Shown: positions 28,077 to 39,977, counted from the stretch's first letter. The stretch is DNA of 47,919 nucleotides from Verrucomicrobiaceae bacterium (GCA_947507875.1 CANNQP010000033.1:1-47919); one strand, 5' to 3'. Made by a program: numbers and translations. The notes: generated from the letters alone by a model not told the origin.

Positions 28077-29828
28077 ATGCTCCACGCAACCGCTCTTTCC
28101 AGTGCTGTTCAGAGCTCATCTTTGGCGGGCTCAGGCAGCAAGCTCGATGACGTGAGCTTTTCCCTGCCAAACGGGCACTTGCTTGCGGTTATTGGCGCCG
28201 CTGACAGTGGGCGCAGTCAGCTTTTGCAATTGCTCGCGGGGCTGCGTCACCCCACGACAGGCAGCCTTCACGGCTTCGGGACCGATCTCCTTTCCCAACC
28301 ACTGCCCTCAGGTCAACTCGGTTACGTCGTTCCCGCGGAAGATTCCCTACATGGCCTGCTCACCGTTCGAGAGACCCTGATGAGCGCCCATTTCCTGCGG
28401 GTCGCAGCCAGCACGCCTGAGTTGCGAGTGGATCGTGTTTCCCATCTCCTGGTCGTCTTGGGGTTGGAAACGGTGGCCTCAAAGCGCGTCGCTCAGCTAT
28501 CCCCCGCTCAGCAGCGGCGCCTCATGCTCGGTCTAGCCCTCGTCACAGACGCTCCTCTGCTGCTGTGCGATGAAATGACTGCGGGTCTGAATGTACGCTC
28601 CCAGCAGGAACTGGTGGCTCTCCTGAAGTTCGTGACTGAAGACCTGTCCGGCCGAATCGTCATCCACGCCACCGAGACGTTGGGAAATCTGGCCAGTTAC
28701 GACTCGGTGCTGATCCTGCATGAAGGCCGCGTCTGCTTCCATGGCCCGCCGCGCGCCCTCACCCACTACTTCAGCATCAGCACCGTCGATGAATTGTACC
28801 CGCGACTAGCCCAGCGCCCTGCCGAACGCTGGGGGGAATCTTGGGCACGCCATCGCGAGTCCTATTATCAGGCCTTTCAAATCGCCAGTGCCCCGACCAA
28901 ACCTAGCACACCGCCACACGACGAAACCACCCATCCAGCCAGGGCCGAAGACATCCTCTCCCCGCCAAAGCCGACCAAGCAGCCTGTGCCAATGACGACG
29001 CTGCCCAGCCTTGCCGCACAGACCCTGCATTTGCTGCATCGCCGCTGGACGCTCTGGCAACGCCATCAGGCCGAATGGCTAGAGCACCTGGCCCTGTTCA
29101 TCCTCTGTCCCATCGTCACCCTCCTGCTTGTGTCTCCGAATGCAGGCTACCTTGCCGAAGTGCGTGCTGGCACTACTGCGCCCGAGGCGCTCTGGCCTGG
29201 CGCCTACACCTGCACCATGGTCCTCCTGATCCAAGGGCTCATGATCAGCCTGATTAGCCTGCGCACCGGTTTCCGTGAAATCGCTGCTGAGCGTGTTCTC
29301 TTTGAGCGCGAACGCATCGCCGGCCTGCGGGTTGGGGCTTTCCTGGCGTCAAAACTCGGCTTTCTCATCCCGCTCATGACCGCACATGGGGCTGCACTTG
29401 TCTTGCTGGCGGAGCTCACGGGGGCCTCGCTACCAGGGCATGCCTCGCTTCGGCTCGTATTGCTCATGCTGACTGGGATCGCTTTTGGCTGCCTCTGCCT
29501 TGGACTTTCAGCCACCAGCCGGTCTCCGGAGGTTGCCGAAAACCGCGCCTGGAAGCTCTGGAGCGCAAATCTCCTGCTTAGCGGAGCGCTTCTCGGCTTT
29601 CCCCGCCCGCTTGGCATGGTCTTGCAGCCATTCCTTACCCTCTTTCAAGGCTGGTCGGGCAGCGTTGACACCCTAGCTGGCCAACCGGTGTTTGCTCTCC
29701 TCACCCAGTTCGTACACACCTGGTTTGCCAAGCCTGGCAGCGCCGTGATCGCCCTTCTGCTGCACGCAACGGCAGGCATTGCCCTCGCCGCCTGGGGGCT
29801 GAAACGCCGTCGGCTTTCGGCCCATTGA
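28077..29828 (+). CDS. ABCG-like half transporter (ATPase fused to ABC-2 permease) with altered Walker A
   Basis: 583 residues. The ATPase part (about 20-240) has a Walker A region GAADSGRS (40-47), in which the invariant Lys is Arg46. The signature is LSPAQQRR instead of LSGGQ, the Walker B is LLLCDEMTAGL, and the H-loop His is in VIHATE. After a polar linker (about 265-310) the C-terminal half has about six membrane spans (LALFILCPIVTLLLV, LLLTGIAFGC-type segments), typical of ABC-2 export permeases. Export of lipid or polymer is the family expectation. The Lys-to-Arg and signature changes suggest weak or lost ATP hydrolysis. Closely follows the five-motif protein, so the two may act together. 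Confidence 0.85.
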   Translation: MLHATALSSAVQSSSLAGSGSKLDDVSFSLPNGHLLAVIGAADSGRSQLLQLLAGLRHPTTGSLHGFGTDLLSQPLPSGQLGYVVPAEDSLHGLLTVRETLMSAHFLRVAASTPELRVDRVSHLLVVLGLETVASKRVAQLSPAQQRRLMLGLALVTDAPLLLCDEMTAGLNVRSQQELVALLKFVTEDLSGRIVIHATETLGNLASYDSVLILHEGRVCFHGPPRALTHYFSISTVDELYPRLAQRPAERWGESWARHRESYYQAFQIASAPTKPSTPPHDETTHPARAEDILSPPKPTKQPVPMTTLPSLAAQTLHLLHRRWTLWQRHQAEWLEHLALFILCPIVTLLLVSPNAGYLAEVRAGTTAPEALWPGAYTCTMVLLIQGLMISLISLRTGFREIAAERVLFERERIAGLRVGAFLASKLGFLIPLMTAHGAALVLLAELTGASLPGHASLRLVLLMLTGIAFGCLCLGLSATSRSPEVAENRAWKLWSANLLLSGALLGFPRPLGMVLQPFLTLFQGWSGSVDTLAGQPVFALLTQFVHTWFAKPGSAVIALLLHATAGIALAAWGLKRRRLSAH

Positions 29829-32787
<2,959 letters not shown>

Positions 32788-32808
32788 GGCACTCGCCCCC
32801 TAAATCCT

Positions 32809-32873
32809 AAAACCCCTGGGACCCAGCCTCGGCTTTTGAAAGCCAAGCAGGACGGACCTCCAGGGGTTTTTTC
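32809..32873 (+). terminator. gyrB terminator
   Basis: Outer stem AACCCCTGG (32811-32819) pairs with CCAGGGGTT (32860-32868) and is followed by a T-run to 32872; the four A at 32809-32812 extend the stem into the T-run. An inner hairpin GGCTTT/AAAGCC sits at 32831-32844. It starts 21 nt after the gyrB stop. Confidence 0.85.
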
Positions 32874-33626
32874 TTACCTTCAAAACAGACACACAACCAA
32901 TGAATGGCCTAACTAACTTATTCGTATAGAAGCAAGATACACCTTAGCCAAGTTGGGTATCCCAATCGGACGAGGGGAGACACCTCCATCAAAGCGGTAA
33001 GTAGAGCAAACCTGCGGCTCCAAGCAGCTTGGAACAGACAAGCCTCTTTATCTTATTCCGTATGCGCATGAGCCTAAGACGGAAGTTTTGTCTATACCTT
33101 AAAGACCCAGCATTGCGCCCCAATTTTTTAGAATGCTGTGCAGGAATCGGTCACAACAAAAACAAATGAGATAGTCAGACAGATCCCTGACTGCCACCAG
33201 ACACTCCAGGTCTGTCGCTGAACACGATCGCCTGAGCGGATCTCAAGCGGGATGACTCTACCTTACCTTAGGGCAGAGGTTTATCCGCCTTGATCAACAA
33301 TCCATCGCCACTTTTCGAAGCATCAGGTGACAAAGCCGATTCGAGGAAAAAATTCACCCAAAGCGAATTCCCACTTGATTACATGGAATTGAGAGATATT
33401 CGTCAATCCTATTCCTCTAATAGGAATACAAAGGCGTGAGCTCTCCAGGCAGCGCCTGCCGACCTTTCACCGAGGAGGCAAATCATCCATTCTCTTCTGT
33501 TTCATCTTTGAAACAGCCTTTTCACAAGGCCTGATGACCCCATTCACGGGGAGTTTGAAGCCATGCGTCATCTAGCACCCAGCTCCACCAAGCGGGGAGA
33601 GATGATTATTTCAAACTCATCCGTCC
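32874..33626. other. 753-bp non-coding region with short repeats
   Basis: No open frame of note; base composition is AT-richer than the genes around it. It contains CTTATTCGTAT (32917-32927) and CTTATTCCGTAT (33052-33063), a near-direct repeat; the palindrome TTGGGTATCCCAA (32953-32965); an imperfect stem, CAAGCGGGAT (33244-33253) with ATCCGCCTTG (33283-33292); and TATTCCT/AGGAATA (33410-33428). Long and structured enough to hold a small RNA or complex promoter for the downstream gene, but nothing specific is recognised. Confidence 0.4.
33410..33428. repeat. inverted repeat, possible operator
   Basis: TATTCCT (33410-33416) and AGGAATA (33422-33428) are perfect complements around a 5-nt spacer, about 200 nt before the secreted CBS chimera gene. 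Size and symmetry suit a dimeric repressor site. No regulator is adjacent. Confidence 0.3.
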
Positions 33627-34529
33627 ATGAATATCCCACGAACTCTCATCCGCCTTCTTGGCGGTTTTGCACTCGCTAGCGCTTCCGTCGCTGCCGGGGC
33701 CACTGTTACGGTCCCCGACAATGGTGACATTTTCCTTGGAGTCCGAGCTTCAGGAGGCCAAGGCTCTGGTGTCTCGCTTCTTGTCAACATCGGAGACGAC
33801 ACGACCTTCCGCAATGCCACAGGGGGAAGTACCCTCTCCCTGGCTAACGTAGGCACTGAACTCAGTGCTGCTTTTGGGGCCAACTGGAGCACTCGTAGCG
33901 ACCTGAGCTGGGCCTTCTTTGGTGCGCGGAATCAGACAAACCCTGTCACTTATAGCACCCGCGCTCAATCCCCAGTCGGTCTTCCTGCTCCCTCTTTCCC
34001 TGCACAGGACCTAAGCCAGCGCACCGCCACGAAGAACCAGATCATCAGTGTGGTGGATGCCTACGGCCTGCTCGATGCATTCAACGGCAACGCTAATGCA
34101 GCGCTGCAAACCAACGCCCTCAACAGTGGCAGCTACAGCTTTCAGGTCGGCAGTACTGGCACCTCTGACTTTGGCAGCCTCAGCCAATGGGTCAGCATTG
34201 AGGGTGACTTCGGTGCAGGCGCAAGTGGCACGGTGCTGGACTTCTTCCGCTACGCCGTCAGCTCGACCGGCGAGCTAAACCTAGTCAGCGGATACATTCG
34301 TGTGCGCGAACTCTTCGTGCAAAACCTCCTGGAGGTCCCAGCGCAACCCTGGCAGTCTCTGATCCGACCTGCCCTCCACATCAGCGACTCCGCCTCCCTG
34401 ACTCAACTGCTCGCCCTCTTCCTAGACAAGCACGAAGTCGCCGCTCTCGTGGATGCGCCCGATGGCAACATCGTGGGTTGGATCACCTTGGATGATGTCA
34501 TGAAAGTGCTCATGGGTGCCCGCATCTGA
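33627..34529 (+). CDS. chimera: PEP-CTERM-type secreted domain fused to a CorC-like CBS fragment
   Basis: 300 residues. Signal peptide to about 24 (ends VAAGA). Residues 25-215 match PVC secreted proteins that normally end in a PEP-CTERM anchor: GDIFLGVRASGG, SLLVNIGDDTTF, LSAAFGANWSTRSDLSWAFFG. From residue 222 the protein changes to the end of a CorC/CNNM-type CBS pair: GYIRVRELF, then SLIRPALHISDSASLTQLL and NIVGWITLDDVMKVLMG (close to the canonical G-[LI]-[VI]-T-L-E-D-[VI]). No PEP-CTERM motif (VPEP, hydrophobic span, Arg cluster) follows in any frame nearby. CBS domains normally bind adenosyl compounds inside the cell, so this pairing in an exported protein is odd. It may be a recombination product or pseudogene-like fusion. 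Confidence 0.7.
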   Translation: MNIPRTLIRLLGGFALASASVAAGATVTVPDNGDIFLGVRASGGQGSGVSLLVNIGDDTTFRNATGGSTLSLANVGTELSAAFGANWSTRSDLSWAFFGARNQTNPVTYSTRAQSPVGLPAPSFPAQDLSQRTATKNQIISVVDAYGLLDAFNGNANAALQTNALNSGSYSFQVGSTGTSDFGSLSQWVSIEGDFGAGASGTVLDFFRYAVSSTGELNLVSGYIRVRELFVQNLLEVPAQPWQSLIRPALHISDSASLTQLLALFLDKHEVAALVDAPDGNIVGWITLDDVMKVLMGARI

Positions 34530-34656
34530 CACGACACGTTAAAGGTTCCTGTCTTGAGTCGATTGGATGCGCTTCGCAGCGGTAAAACCTTGCATTCAAA
34601 GCCGCAAATAAACGCCCCCACAGTCGGGGCATCGGTTGGGGAAAAGGAAGCTTGTC

Positions 34657-34679
34657 GTGGCGGGACTTATGCCCGCCAC
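34657..34679. terminator. GC-rich hairpin between convergent genes
   Basis: GTGGCGGG (34657-34664) and CCCGCCAC (34672-34679) pair perfectly around 7 nt. It lies 29 nt past the minus-strand stop at 34709 and 127 nt past the plus-strand stop at 34529. On the minus strand it is followed by a weak T-rich stretch. Probably ends the minus-strand transcript and perhaps both. Confidence 0.5.
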
Positions 34680-34708
34680 TAGCGATGAACAGAATCCCCT
34701 GAAGGACC

Positions 34709-37700
34709 TCATTTCAAAGGATGCTCTTTGAGCAATTGATCAGCCATGTAAAACATCATCCGACCCGGCTGAGCATCACGCACTTTCTTCACTTCGGCAG
34801 CAGACACAGGCCCGTATTGGTTGCCAAAATGGTTACGCACAAAGGTCAGCACGTTCGCGACCTCCTCGTCTTTGAACATGCCACCGAACGGGGTCATCGG
34901 CACCTGTCCGTCAAACTTTTTGCCAGACACCTCAATGGGGCCCATCAAGCCATAGAGCACAATTTTGATGGATCGCTCGGTGTCAGCCAACCACTCGCTT
35001 TTCGCAATCGGCGGAAAGGCGGGGGCGAGGCCATTGCCATCACCACGATGGCAAGTCATGCAGCTGCCTTCACGATGGTAAACCTCTTGACCAGCGACGA
35101 ACTGCGCTTTGGCCACTCCTTGAAGATGAGCCGGAGCTGGCACGGCCACATATTCAGCTTGAGGCTTGTCCACAATACCAGCCAAACGATCTGCAGCAGT
35201 TTTCGCAGCATTTTTGTTCCACTCATCCAGAGGCTTGGCACTGGCCGCAGCCACAATTTTCTTGGCTGCAGTCGTGTCCGTCATCCAGGAAGCCGCAACG
35301 ATGGCTTCCAGACGCACACGTCCGTGGTCATCATTTGCAGCTTTCTCCAGTAAGGCCGCGTGATCAGCGATACGCTGCGTGTTGTAGCGAAGCACCCGCA
35401 CTGCCGCAGCACGCGCATGAAAGTCGGAATGACTGAGTAGCTCTTTCATGAGGGCCTCGTCCGCTTGATTCACACCCCAAGTCACCCAAAGGGCTTCCAG
35501 TTTGGCGTGGACGTCCGTTTGCTTGGCTGCCCAAGCTTTGGCCGCCGGCAAGACTTGATCTGCCGAGTGAGCCCGCAGAGCACGACGTGCGCGATAACGC
35601 GTGCGCAGTTCAGGTTCAGTCAATTGGTTCAGAAGCTCATCCACGCTCGCACCAGCGATGGGGGCAGGCTTCACCAAAGGCCGCGAAGGATAGGTGATGC
35701 GATAGATGCGTCCATGCACGTGATCACGCAAAGGATCACGTGCATTGTGCTGCATGTGACCAATCAGAACATTGTGCCAGTCGATCACATACAAACTGCC
35801 GTCAGGAGCAAATTCGAGATCGACTGGGCGAAAATTGCCATCACTGCTTTTCAACAAGTCATGACGATGAGCCGTTTTCCAACCGGTGCCGCTGTCTTCG
35901 ATGTTGACCTGCTTGATCCCAAGAAAACCAATGGCGTTGCAGTAAATCAGATCGCCCTGCACCTCGTCAGGAAAATGACGACTGCTGACGACTTCAAGGC
36001 CACTCGTGGGTCTGACTTTATGTCCCTCCGGCACGAGGTCGGGTGCGGAGGGAGTCTTGGAACCAAAGGCAGGTTTCACCTCCACAGGCAGCGCCCAATT
36101 CATCGTTGTGCCAGAGGTGTGAAGCAGGAAGTCCTGCCCCCACTGGTCATAAACAAAACCCCATGGGTTCGGGATGCTCATCTGGATCATGCGCTCCAAC
36201 TGCCCCCGCTGCGGGCTGTAACGGAAAAAGCCACCATCGACACAGCGAATCGGGCCGTAAGGTGTCTCGACATTCGAATGCAGAAAGACGCCTTCGCACA
36301 TGATGACGGCCCCACTTGGATCCGCAGTAAAGGCGCTGATGGCGTGGTGGGTGTCATGCGTGTCAAAACCGCCCAACAAAATTTCACGACTATCGGCTCG
36401 ATCATCGCCGTTGGTGTCACGCAGAAGGATGAAATTCGGCTCTTGGGACACATAAACACCTTCCGGCGCGAATTCAAAACCGATGGGAAGATGCAGCTTG
36501 TCAGCAAAGATGGTTTCTTTGTCGGCCTTGCCATCGCCATTTGTGTCTTCGTAAATGAGGATCTTGTCATCAGGCATAGCATCACCGGGACGGTAATGCG
36601 GGTAGGTCGGCATCGTCGCGACCCAAAGACGACCTTGGTCGTCAAAGCTCATCTGCATGGGGTTGGCGAGATTGGGGAACTCTTTTTCGCTCGCAAAAAG
36701 CTTCACTTGATAGCCTTCTGGCACCGTGAGGCTTTTCTCAGCAGCCTCGCCATAGAGATACTCGGTGCTGCCGTTTTTGACGCTTGGCACGTAGTTCGTC
36801 GGCACTGGTGGCAGAGTGTGAGTTTTGCTGTCATCCACCTTGAGGTCTGACTTTTTGCCAGCGGCAATGTCATGGATCAATTGATCACGGATGGCGGCCA
36901 ACTCACGTGTCTTCTTCACTTCATCAGGGTAGTTTTGAGGACCAAATGGATTGTAGCGCTGACCGTGGGTGTGAACGCCATTGATCAGATTGTAATCATT
37001 GTTCCAGAACCAATCTTTTTCTCGCACAGCTGCATTCATCAGCTCAGGATCTGCCTTGGATTCACGGCTTTGATGGCCAAAAAGACCAGTCGCTAGGATT
37101 TCGCCAATCTGTTTGTAACCTTCTTCATTCGGGACAAAACCCAGGGTCGTCAGCGGCTTTTTAGATTGAGCGAATAGCTCCTTGGTTGGAGTAAAAAGAT
37201 CAACAAAGGTCAGGCCATGCTTCTTGGCGACGTTTTCGATGGCGCTGGCATACAGAATGAGGTTGCCATTTTCTTTATCGCCATTGGGCAAGTCACGTGT
37301 GGCTGATTGATTGTCGAATGCAATAGGACTAACCAAGACCACACGAGGTGCTGTTTTACCGTTGTAGGCCAAGCCCAAAGTATGTTCGACCCAGGCATTG
37401 AGCTCTTCCTCGAAGTTCTTCACTTTCGATGCTCCATCGAAAGATTCGTTATAACCAAAAAAAGCGACAATGGTGTCGGCTTTCAGGAAAGCCAACCACT
37501 CGTCGGGCATTGGAAAAAAGCCTTTGCCGTTGTGAACTTTTTTGTCGGGGTGAAATTTGTCGGCACCAGGAAATGCCCAAGGTGAGGTTCGAGATGGATG
37601 CGGGCGAAAACCAGGTGTATCTCCCACGTGCCCCATGTTTCGAATGAACAGCTGACGGTCTGGATAGCGCAGTTGAAGCTCAGTCTCGATGCGGCTGTAG

Positions 37701-37903
37701 TGGACGTCTCTTTCAGCAAGACCATTTCCGACGAAAACGATCCTTTCGGCTACAGAAGGAGGAGCAACCACCTGCGCCCTTTTTTCCTTCGCTGCCTCCG
37801 GCAATGGCATGATGGCGTGCGGCGCATTCTCGGGTGCTGAATTATTCGCAGCCATGCAGGCTGTGGCAATCAACGCGGTTGAAAGGAAACAGGAGCGAAA
37901 CAT
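34709..37903 (-). CDS. PVC-type fusion: SGNH hydrolase, sugar-dehydrogenase-like propeller, HEAT repeats, cytochrome c
   Basis: 1064 residues from the ATG at 37903, giving a signal peptide (MFRSCFLSTALIATACMA). A GDSL/SGNH hydrolase-like part comes first (IVFVGNGLAERD, FFGYNES, then VPNEEGYKQIG). A propeller follows (EGYQVKLFASEKEFPNLANPM, DTNGDGKADK, FAPEGVYVS), then a helical repeat stretch, and last a c-type cytochrome with CMTCH at 948-952 and a distal Met in the GGMF or PMTPF region. Such proteins are abundant in planctomycetes and verrucomicrobia and probably oxidise or deacylate envelope or algal sugars while passing electrons outward; no substrate is proven. Flanks: a GC hairpin at its 3' end, and a divergent small secreted protein. 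Confidence 0.85.
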   Translation of the reverse strand: MFRSCFLSTALIATACMAANNSAPENAPHAIMPLPEAAKEKRAQVVAPPSVAERIVFVGNGLAERDVHYSRIETELQLRYPDRQLFIRNMGHVGDTPGFRPHPSRTSPWAFPGADKFHPDKKVHNGKGFFPMPDEWLAFLKADTIVAFFGYNESFDGASKVKNFEEELNAWVEHTLGLAYNGKTAPRVVLVSPIAFDNQSATRDLPNGDKENGNLILYASAIENVAKKHGLTFVDLFTPTKELFAQSKKPLTTLGFVPNEEGYKQIGEILATGLFGHQSRESKADPELMNAAVREKDWFWNNDYNLINGVHTHGQRYNPFGPQNYPDEVKKTRELAAIRDQLIHDIAAGKKSDLKVDDSKTHTLPPVPTNYVPSVKNGSTEYLYGEAAEKSLTVPEGYQVKLFASEKEFPNLANPMQMSFDDQGRLWVATMPTYPHYRPGDAMPDDKILIYEDTNGDGKADKETIFADKLHLPIGFEFAPEGVYVSQEPNFILLRDTNGDDRADSREILLGGFDTHDTHHAISAFTADPSGAVIMCEGVFLHSNVETPYGPIRCVDGGFFRYSPQRGQLERMIQMSIPNPWGFVYDQWGQDFLLHTSGTTMNWALPVEVKPAFGSKTPSAPDLVPEGHKVRPTSGLEVVSSRHFPDEVQGDLIYCNAIGFLGIKQVNIEDSGTGWKTAHRHDLLKSSDGNFRPVDLEFAPDGSLYVIDWHNVLIGHMQHNARDPLRDHVHGRIYRITYPSRPLVKPAPIAGASVDELLNQLTEPELRTRYRARRALRAHSADQVLPAAKAWAAKQTDVHAKLEALWVTWGVNQADEALMKELLSHSDFHARAAAVRVLRYNTQRIADHAALLEKAANDDHGRVRLEAIVAASWMTDTTAAKKIVAAASAKPLDEWNKNAAKTAADRLAGIVDKPQAEYVAVPAPAHLQGVAKAQFVAGQEVYHREGSCMTCHRGDGNGLAPAFPPIAKSEWLADTERSIKIVLYGLMGPIEVSGKKFDGQVPMTPFGGMFKDEEVANVLTFVRNHFGNQYGPVSAAEVKKVRDAQPGRMMFYMADQLLKEHPLK

Positions 37904-38112
37904 GAGATGAAGTGAGGTAGGAATAACGTGCTCTATCCACCTCAAAATGACTTACCGGACAAGAAAAGAGTGATTTTTAAAAAAAGCCAAATGCTGCAAC
38001 ATGAAACCAACCCTGGGGCCATTGGAGGACATAACTCTCGAAACTTTGTGACGGCTTTGGGAACATTTCTTGCTTGATTCTTTGAAGCACCTCAGACTTA
38101 ATAGAATTCGCC

Positions 38113-38547
38113 ATGAAACTCATTCTGTCCCTACTCTCTCTCGTACTCGCTACCAGCGTCTTTGCTGGCTCCATGAATGCGATTGCGCCTTCGCATCCCG
38201 AAAAGGCACCTGAGGACATCAGTGTGGCAGGACCAAAGCCTTCGAAATCAATGTTTGGCGGCTATCGTGCCCTGAACAGAAGCATCAAAAACCATGAAAC
38301 GAGCATCACTCGTGACATCATTTTTCAATACGGAACTCCTCGCGTTGAGAAGTTTCAGGGTGAATACTTTTGGTCTGTACCATTCACTTACGCCACCGTC
38401 AGTGCTTCTCCTCAGCATCTCTACGGAAAGCCGCTTTCAGATGGGGTTGCAGTGACCGAGGCCCGTGCGCTGGTTAGCCATGGCAAGGTTGCCTACTGGC
38501 TCTATGACGCCCCAAGACCCGTTCGTTCTTCAATTCCTGTTCGCTAA
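38113..38547 (+). CDS. small secreted protein, unknown
   Basis: 144 residues with a clear signal peptide (MKLILSLLSLVLATSVFAG). The mature part is rich in aromatic and basic residues (FGGYRALNRSIKNHET, YFWSVPFTYATVSASPQHLYG, VAYWLYDAP) and lacks cysteine. No family recognised. A good terminator follows, so it is probably a single-gene unit. It diverges from the SGNH/cytochrome gene with 209 nt between. Confidence 0.7.
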   Translation: MKLILSLLSLVLATSVFAGSMNAIAPSHPEKAPEDISVAGPKPSKSMFGGYRALNRSIKNHETSITRDIIFQYGTPRVEKFQGEYFWSVPFTYATVSASPQHLYGKPLSDGVAVTEARALVSHGKVAYWLYDAPRPVRSSIPVR

Positions 38548-38571
38548 TCCGCTGACCGGAATTCCGAAAAC

Positions 38572-38600
38572 AAGGTGATCCGCAAGGTTCACCTTTTTTT
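38572..38600 (+). terminator. terminator of the small secreted protein gene
   Basis: AAGGTGA (38572-38578) and TCACCTT (38589-38595) pair fully around 10 nt and run into a T-tract to 38600. It lies 24 nt after the stop. Confidence 0.8.
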
Positions 38601-38675
38601 GTGCCCCGATGCCAGGAAGACTGACAACAGCCGCATTCAAATCTCGTTTTTAGAACATTTATCCATCATCTGATC

Positions 38676-39137
38676 ATGTCACCTGAGCTCCAAATTCTAG
38701 CCTTGAAACTCACCCTCCCCCCTCCGCCTCCCAAAGGCGGAGTTTACCAACCTCTCGTCATTGTGGGGCAATTGGCCTACCTTTCCGGACATGGCCCGTA
38801 TCTTCCGGATGGCGGCATGATTCGTGGACGAGTCGGAGATGACCTAGACCTCGCAGAAGGCAAAAACGCCGCCCGGCAAACCGGCCTAGCCATGCTAGCC
38901 ACGATACGCAAGGAACTTGGAAGCTTAGACCGCATCCGACGGGTGGTGAAGCTTCTGGGCATGGTGAACTGCACTTCTGAATTCACAGACCACCCCAAAG
39001 TCATCAACGGCTGTAGCGAGCTTTTTGCCGATGTTTGGGGAGAAGACGCTGGCGTTGGAGCCCGCAGTGCCGTTGGGATGGGTTCCCTGCCAGGAAACAT
39101 CGCGGTAGAGATTGAGGGTATTTTTGAACTGACTTAG
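38676..39137 (+). CDS. RidA-family protein (YjgF/Atu1372-like)
   Basis: 153 residues. The fold pattern is GQLAYLSGHGPYLPDG near the start, ARQTGLAMLATIRKELGSLDRI in the middle, and ARSAVGMGSLPGNIAVEIEGIFEL at the end, which matches the longer Atu1372-type RidA proteins. Classical RidA hydrolyses reactive enamine/imine intermediates such as 2-aminoacrylate using one conserved Arg. An Arg in this region (ARSAVG) is kept, but this subgroup is less studied and may bind other metabolites. No linked gene gives a clue to a substrate. Confidence 0.85.
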   Translation: MSPELQILALKLTLPPPPPKGGVYQPLVIVGQLAYLSGHGPYLPDGGMIRGRVGDDLDLAEGKNAARQTGLAMLATIRKELGSLDRIRRVVKLLGMVNCTSEFTDHPKVINGCSELFADVWGEDAGVGARSAVGMGSLPGNIAVEIEGIFELT

Positions 39138-39185
39138 CTCAGCGCTGCCCCTGCTGCAGAGAAATAGGCTTGGAGCTGAACGATA

Positions 39186-39977
39186 TCAGCCAAACAATCG
39201 CCGGAAATTGATTTCGATGTGCTCGGCAAGATCTTCCACGGCCATACCTCGAACCCGGGCTAAAAGATCATAGCTCACCGCTAAATTGCCTGGGTGGTTG
39301 ATTGGTTTGCCTTCATCTATCAAGGGGTAGCGGTTCCATTCATCAGGTGGCCACATGTCTGGCGCATCCGTCTCCACCAGCAGTCGATCCAGAGGTAGCG
39401 ATGCAAAGACGGAAAGTTGCTGAGCTTTTCTGGCATGAGCAAAATAAGGCGAAAGCGAAAAGTAGGCTCCTAACTTCAACCAAGATGGAATCATCTCGAT
39501 CGGACCACTGTAAGAATGAAGCAAAAAACCCCGAGGAAGCGGCTTCTGCCTTCGCAATTCTTCTTCCAAATACCCCCAAGCACGAAGGCAATGAATGGTG
39601 ACGGGTCGGTCAAGTTCAATAGCTAAAGCGAGTTGCTGCTGAAAACATAACCGTTGTGCTGAGAAATCAGGGAGTTCGATCCATTGATCCAAACCAATCT
39701 CGCCCATCAAAGACCGAGGATCACGCTGCAGATAATCTCGAAGACGCTCCAGCCATTCTATTCCCTTCTGCTTCACGTTCCAAGGATGAAGGCCGTACGA
39801 AGGACGAACCCATGTCAACCTTTGTGCCAGAGTAGCCACCTTCGCCCAATCCTGCTCAGAGGTGCCATTCACCACCATCTCAACGATGCCTAAGTCTGAA
39901 ATGGCTTTCTCCAACTCTGGCCGAGCATGATCCAACCTTGGATCTTGGAGATGATTGTGGGCATCAAACAACTTCAT
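39186..39977 (-). CDS. TatD-family metal-dependent hydrolase
   Basis: 263 residues, normal for the family. Metal-site motifs: FDAHNHLQDPRL at the start (HxH), GEIGLDQW, HCLRAWG and LLVETDAPDMWP near the end. TatD proteins are TIM-barrel nucleases or amidohydrolase-like enzymes that act on DNA ends or other phosphoesters. Starts at 39977 with a clean ATG. It diverges from the trypsin-fusion gene at 40084. Confidence 0.88.
   Translation of the reverse strand: MKLFDAHNHLQDPRLDHARPELEKAISDLGIVEMVVNGTSEQDWAKVATLAQRLTWVRPSYGLHPWNVKQKGIEWLERLRDYLQRDPRSLMGEIGLDQWIELPDFSAQRLCFQQQLALAIELDRPVTIHCLRAWGYLEEELRRQKPLPRGFLLHSYSGPIEMIPSWLKLGAYFSLSPYFAHARKAQQLSVFASLPLDRLLVETDAPDMWPPDEWNRYPLIDEGKPINHPGNLAVSYDLLARVRGMAVEDLAEHIEINFRRLFG

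Noticed and set aside
33530..33560. CCCC-attcac-GGGG hairpin near 33538-33552
   Set aside because: Only 4 bp of stem, no T-run and no gene context; likely chance.
35465..36850. Plus-strand open frame of 461 codons opposite the SGNH/cytochrome protein
   Set aside because: Wholly antisense to a gene with clear motifs; no start signal or recognisable domain.
38060..38110. Possible promoter (TTGATT and TTAATA) just before the small secreted protein gene
   Set aside because: The -10-like box lies within about 10 nt of the ATG, so it would imply a leaderless transcript; too weak to call.
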